Assembly: GCA_000697335.1 (NCBI GenBank)
Contig: JNEM01011918.1
Location: 1-13,215, forward strand
Reading direction: 5' to 3'
Source of the DNA: Conidiobolus incongruus B7586
Taxonomy: Eukaryota > Entomophthoromycota > Entomophthoromycetes > Entomophthorales > Conidiobolaceae
Length of the DNA: 13,215 bases
In this document: one piece after another, positions 9,378 to 13,215 of the stretch
How the letters are laid out: each line of letters begins with the position of its first letter
How positions within the stretch are numbered: the stretch's first letter is position 1
Program-made: the position numbers and the translations under genes
The notes under the pieces: model-generated
The model's database searches: none
Seen by the model: only the letters and a program-made list of their open reading frames with translations
What the model was told of the DNA's origin: nothing

Positions 9378-9410
9378 ACTCTAAACTCAGAATATTGAGT
9401 TTTTTAGAGT
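9378..9410. repeat. imperfect inverted repeat (hairpin)
   Basis: ACTCTAAACTCA (9378-9389) and TGAGTTTTTTAGAGT (9396-9410) are reverse complements except for a 3-base bulge, around the loop GAATAT. The 12-pair stem includes five G-C pairs, which is unlikely in this background. No gene ends next to it and the function is unknown. Confidence 0.6.
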
Positions 9411-9518
9411 TTTCAATTGATTCTGTTTGAATTTTAAATTATTAATTAAAAGTTAGATTATAATAATTGGATCAAATCTTGTTTTATTATTAAGAGTTTC
9501 TTGTTAATAATGATTGAA

Positions 9519-9521
<3 letters not shown>

Positions 9522-9559
<38 letters not shown>
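9522..9559. repeat. long AT microsatellite, 19 units
   Basis: Uninterrupted alternating A and T across 38 bases, the longest simple repeat in the window. It can extrude as a cruciform and is likely to be length-variable between strains. Confidence 0.95.
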
Positions 9560-9561
<2 letters not shown>

Positions 9562-10032
9562 TTGATAATTGTTTCAGAAACTATATTTCCTTTTTTGTCG
9601 ATTGTATTCTAAATCTATTTAAAAGAAAAGTTAGTGTTTGAACATAAATCTTGAATGTGTCATTCAATTAATTATTAAACTCAAATTCTGAATATTTAGT
9701 CCAAATTAATTTTGTTATTTTGAAAAATTTTAATATATTTTATTTCAAAATTTTACAAAAGTAAATATAGAGTGTATAATTTCAATGTATTAATAATTTT
9801 ATCCAGTGTTAAGAAAAAAATTATATTATAATAACACCTACTTCCACTATCAAATACTTTTCAAATGTTAAATATAATAAAACGTTTGAAATAACCAAAT
9901 AAGAGTTTTTCTAATAAGCAAATAACCTATAACCAAGATATATTAATATATTTCAGTTTTTAATTACTGGTTGCAGATGAATTGAAAAATCAATGGAATA
10001 AAATCAATATGAATTTGATATGGTTCTGAAAA

Positions 10033-10222
10033 ATGACATCAGATTCATCAAGGAATTCTGCATTACAGCCTCGTCCAAAAGTATGTTTTTGAATTATAAC
10101 TTTTTCATAAATTTTAACTAATCTTTCAATGTATATAGTACATATTCCTTATAATCAAATTTTATGATTTTGAATATAGAAAGTTAATTTCAAAATTTAC
10201 ACAAATAAACTTTAAATTCTAG
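10033..10222 (+). CDS. candidate short spliced gene or orphan first exon
   Basis: Unrecognised. Exon 10033-10080 encodes MTSDSSRNSALQPRPK from an ATG in A-rich context. It is followed by GTATGT, the same donor as the peroxiredoxin intron. A TTAACTAAT branch-like site lies about 20 bases before TATATAG, giving a 58-base phase-0 intron (10081-10138). Exon 2 (10139-10222) stays open for 27 codons to a TAG, for 43 residues in all. The first exon has mixed, codon-like composition and a Ser/Pro-rich sequence of the sort that precedes a larger domain. The second exon is A+T-rich and looks like ordinary intergenic DNA. The simplest reading is the surviving 5' end of a gene whose body is lost; a short real protein or chance are alternatives. 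Confidence 0.3.
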
Positions 10223-10429
10223 AATAAAAGTGTGATTCAAGCTCAAATATAATATATATTAGTTAAAAGTTTATCATAGCTTCTTTTTGAAATATTCAAA
10301 TATACATAAACAAATTTGAGCTGTCCTAAACCAATAAATCATTCATAACAAATGTAATGTTAATATAAAATTTAGTTCTAGTTATGAATCATTTCTTTTA
10401 ACAATACAATTATATTAATATAAATATCG
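10223..10429. other. intergenic spacer, no gene seen
   Basis: This lies between the candidate exon and the LRR remnant. Reading the minus strand, the LRR-like signal fades here into frames with frequent stops. Confidence 0.4.
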
Positions 10430-11292
10430 AATGATATTCAAATACCATACTCTTATTATTTATTAAATCTCCAGATAATCTCAAAAGTAACAATCATAGA
10501 TAAATTTTTGTTTGTTTTAAACACTCAATTACTTCAGTTAGCTTATTTCTGATGCTTAAGCGTCATGATTAAATTCAATATAATGGAATCTACCTTGAAA
10601 TAGATCTGAATCAACAGAATGCGAATTTCAATTCCAGTATTTTAAAATGGTTTCCTCAGGAATGTAAAAGCAATTCATTAGAGAGATTAGGGTTGTTGTT
10701 TAAATATTATGAATAGTTTTCAATTAAATTAAACCATTTGAAATTAATATTAATTATTGTCAACTTCGACTTCGACTTGAATAATTTAATCATAATTTCA
10801 CTAATTTTGGCATATTAAAAATTTTTATGATTGAGTGAAGTGATATAAAATTTAATGGTATAATCAAGCTATCTATTTTAACATTGCTCATTATAGTATG
10901 ATTGATTCGATTCAGATCAGAATTGGAGAGGTGCAAAGTTAAATGCATAATGCTTGATCCTTGAATCAGGAAGTAGTTATTGATATTAATATTTTTCGTA
11001 CAAATGTCAAATGAATAGCTAAGCATATTAATTAGCTCCACCAAAAAGTTCCTTCATATTGTATTTTTAATACTAATGAGTTTAATTTATTTTGGATATG
11101 TATAGTATTAAGTAACTAAATCAATTTTGGGAAGAAGAAATATATTATGCTTGGATTAGAAATATCCCCAAATATTCTAAGCTCTTTATTATCTGATAAA
11201 TAACTAGAGGACCAGATGAAACAAACCAATATCAATCTTAACTGTAGTGACGTATTGAAAAGTACTAAAAAATCAGATTGCAAATTTTTGCA
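10430..11292 (-). pseudogene. decayed leucine-rich-repeat (RNI-like, possibly F-box) gene
   Basis: LRR character runs along the minus strand in several frames, so the gene is broken. The first frame is open from 11292 to a TAG at 11118-11116 and contains KELRIFGDISNPSIIYFF (11187-11134). The same frame continues past that stop through LNSLVLKIQY (11085-11056). A second frame from 11053 to a TGA at 10792-10790 contains HLTLHLSNSDL, IDSLIIPLNFISL and MPKLVKL. A third carries NPNLSNELLLHS (10694-10659), then a TGA, then HFKILELKFAFC (10649-10614). A last patch, LLLRLSGDL (10490-10464), echoes LRIFGDI. Spaced leucines with a hydrophobic strand every 25-30 residues fit irregular RNI-type LRRs, which in fungi often follow an F-box; no F-box was seen. 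At least two frame changes and several stops are needed, and neither the gene's start nor its end can be seen. Confidence 0.6.
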
Positions 11293-11996
11293 TTAAATGT
11301 AACCACAATTACCATTATTTGACTTACTCCCTACATTACAAATCCAATTACAAAATATTTACCAACTGTAAGCCATATTTAATTAAATATAATTTTCTTT
11401 TAAGCGCTTCTTGATATTTGTAAAAATTTGCTCTAGGTTATACAAGCATTAAAAATAAAATAAATTATTACTTATAAATATAATTTAAATAATTAAAACA
11501 ATAAAATTATTTAACTTTGATATAAATACTTAACTATTTCTGTTAAAACTGAAAGTATTGATAAATTAGCAAATTGATTAAAATATGAATTTATGATTAT
11601 AGTAATAATAAATTAATTATAAATTTAATAAATTCTCTTTCATAATATAAAATTTAAAATTGAAAAATTTAGAACCTTGAAATATAAATTAAATTGCATA
11701 ATTTATAGAATTGCTATAATTAATATATTACTTATCTATTTGATTATTTTATTTTATTTATTATCAATATAAATTTCCTAATTTAATTATTTTAATAATT
11801 ATTTTTATTAAATTAAAAATGGGTTAATTTAAATTAATTTATTAATAATGAACTAGATGACTGATAATTTAAAAATTGAATTATATTTTTTTTTAATTTT
11901 AATTATAATTTTTTAATAAATTTTGATCATTTAAGTATAAAAACTACTTAATTAAAAATAATATTATTATATAATTTTTATGATTATATTTATAAA
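11293..11996. other. intergenic A+T-rich region, no gene seen
   Basis: Almost pure A+T between the two pseudogenes. The LRR-like frame is closed by a TAA at 11295-11293; nearby bases to about 11345 could belong to its lost upstream part. Nothing else was recognised. Confidence 0.5.
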
Positions 11997-12616
11997 TTAA
12001 TAGAATTTAAACCTTTTACTAAACTCCTGAGACATTTCATTTTTAATCAAAATTAGCAATATGAAATTAAAAAGAGGGTTAAACTTTTGAATTCCTGTAG
12101 TTATTAAATATACCTTTAGTGTTCTATTAATTTTAGTAAGAAATTGATAAAATACTAGATAAATTTCGAAAATATTGGTTAATAAATAAAATACTAATAC
12201 TGCTATAATCTTCATAATAGTTCAACCCATATTCCTTTTAAATTATTGTTTATGAACCAGATTAAATATTTTCGTTTTGCTTTTGATTTGAATGGTTACA
12301 ACCGCTATTGAAATATTTGAGAATATGACAGTAGTTACAGATATCCAATTTATAAAGCATATTAATATTAGAACAATATGTCCTTCTATACATTCTGCAT
12401 ATTTAATATTAGCTTAGAGTCAACCACAAATACAATATACGATATCAAATTAGTTATTATAACTATTAGTATTAAACACAAATTGGACTTTGGACTGTGT
12501 TTTGAAATAGGCTTCACTGATATAAGCATTAAGGTTGTGAGATGCACCCCAATGGATCCAATTATTTTATTTATAACACAAATAATTTGAGTATATGAGC
12601 TTTGTAAAATATCATT
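11997..12616 (-). pseudogene. rhodopsin-like receptor pseudogene, paralogue of the intact gene at 4934-5860
   Basis: Two blocks align without large gaps to the intact receptor. From 12616 to about 12400, SYTQII, IIGSIG and LISYIVFVV match SYTKII, VIGSIG and ITSVVFII (TM1-TM2). From 12383, GHIVLILICFINWI and TVIFSNISIAV match the TM5 sequences SIINWI and TVIFSYISISV. TM6-TM7 follow with TNIFEIYL (intact TNSFETYL) and FNPLFNFILL (intact FNPAINSILL). Residues equivalent to about 79-172 are missing, so TM3, TM4, the ERF motif and both disulfide cysteines are gone, with a frame change at the junction. Stops are at 12388-12386, 12245-12243 and 12224-12222. No in-frame start codon is left, and the TM2 aspartate is replaced by Asn. 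The last 72 codons (12215-11997) form an open frame that could be mistaken for a small gene. Confidence 0.9.
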
Positions 12617-13215
12617 TTAAGTATTTATAGCCTAGATTTTAAATAATGAGAATTTTTCAAGATTAAAAATAAATAAACAATTTAATTAATAATAAATAAT
12701 AAATAAATAAATAAATATAATATAAAATCAATACTCTCTTTTATTATTAATAGTTTTTGGCTATATTTTTAATATATTTCTAAGTATTAAAAAACAATTA
12801 TTTTTATTAAAGATTAAAATTTCATATTTTATAAATTAATAAAATTATTTTGTCAAAAAAAATTTTTTTTCTTATAAATTAATTATTTGAATACTTAAAG
12901 AAATTATAATTAAATAGATTATAATCTAATAAATATATATAATAATATAGATTTTACAAATTAAAATAATTTAGAAATTATTTTATCATTTTAACTTAAT
13001 ATATTTTATAATTTTAAAATAAGATAATAGGTATTTTTATATTATATTAAGAGTATTAATTAAATAAAAATTTTATCTAATAATATATTATATATTAATT
13101 TCCTCTTAAGAGTTAAACAAGAATAATATAAACTATTATAATTTATTATAATAATTAATATTTAAGTAAAACAAAATATTTATTTATTTAAATATATAAA
13201 AATAATAATTTAATT
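12617..13215. other. A+T-rich region at the window end, no gene seen
   Basis: Beyond the receptor pseudogene the sequence falls back to near-pure A+T with short homopolymers and an AAAT-type repeat. The missing receptor N-terminus should lie around 12617-12640 but is not readable. No other feature was recognised. Confidence 0.55.
12690..12717. repeat. AAAT-type simple repeat
   Basis: Four perfect AAAT units at 12701-12716 preceded by imperfect AATAAAT units. Confidence 0.8.

Larger units (their letters stand above)
9211..10032. other. intergenic region with a hairpin and an AT microsatellite
   Basis: No gene was recognised. It contains the inverted repeat at 9378-9410, a weaker CCAATT/AATTGG pair at 9325-9344 and the long AT tract. 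The last 80 bases are more complex and lead into the candidate first exon at 10033. Confidence 0.45.

Noticed and set aside
11997-12215. 72-codon minus-strand frame as an independent small gene
   Set aside because: It is the TM6-TM7 end of the receptor pseudogene; upstream codons matching TM5 continue in the same frame beyond two stops.
12378-12590. 70-codon plus-strand frame
   Set aside because: It is antisense to the TM1-TM2 block of the receptor pseudogene, whose minus-strand translation matches the intact paralogue.
12621-12630. CTATAAATAC as a TATA box for the receptor pseudogene
   Set aside because: By alignment it falls where the N-terminal codons should be, so it is too close to be that gene's core promoter.

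Overview
The window looks like nuclear DNA from a small-intron eukaryote with extremely A+T-rich intergenic sequence. The best guess is an early-diverging fungus of the Conidiobolus/Entomophthorales kind. This is inference from four things: an Ahp1-type peroxiredoxin with a 49-base GTATGT...TAG intron; a nuclear-type tRNA with no encoded CCA; a rhodopsin-like seven-helix receptor plus a dead paralogue (I recall many such receptors in Conidiobolus); and a decayed leucine-rich-repeat gene. No bacterial operon, CRISPR array, retroelement, DNA transposon or virus-derived element was recognised.

Layout. 1-1607 is A+T desert ending in a TATA-like box. 1673-2222 (+) is an intact two-exon type II (Prx5/Ahp1) peroxiredoxin with C/G-ending codons, suggesting strong expression. 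3368-3449 (-) is tRNA-Leu(AAG) with a T6 Pol III terminator. 4934-5860 (-) is an intact, intronless class A GPCR of 308 residues with a TATA box and a possible overlapping upstream ORF. Its upstream block (about 5941-6246) is more complex than the surrounding desert.

From about 6.3 kb to the end no intact gene is seen, but there are remains. A 55-codon frame of unknown origin lies at 7331-7498 (-). A possible orphan first exon with a good intron lies at 10033-10222 (+). An LRR (RNI-like, perhaps F-box) pseudogene lies at about 10430-11292 (-). A second GPCR copy at 11997-12616 (-) lacks TM3 to extracellular loop 2 and has internal stops. Short AT, AAT and ATTAAAT repeats dot the rest.

The genes do not form a pathway. 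The peroxiredoxin is cytosolic peroxide defence, the tRNA serves translation and the receptor senses an unknown ligand. The main story is birth and death of lineage-expanded families (GPCR and LRR) beside ordinary housekeeping genes. I see no convincing new multi-gene system here.
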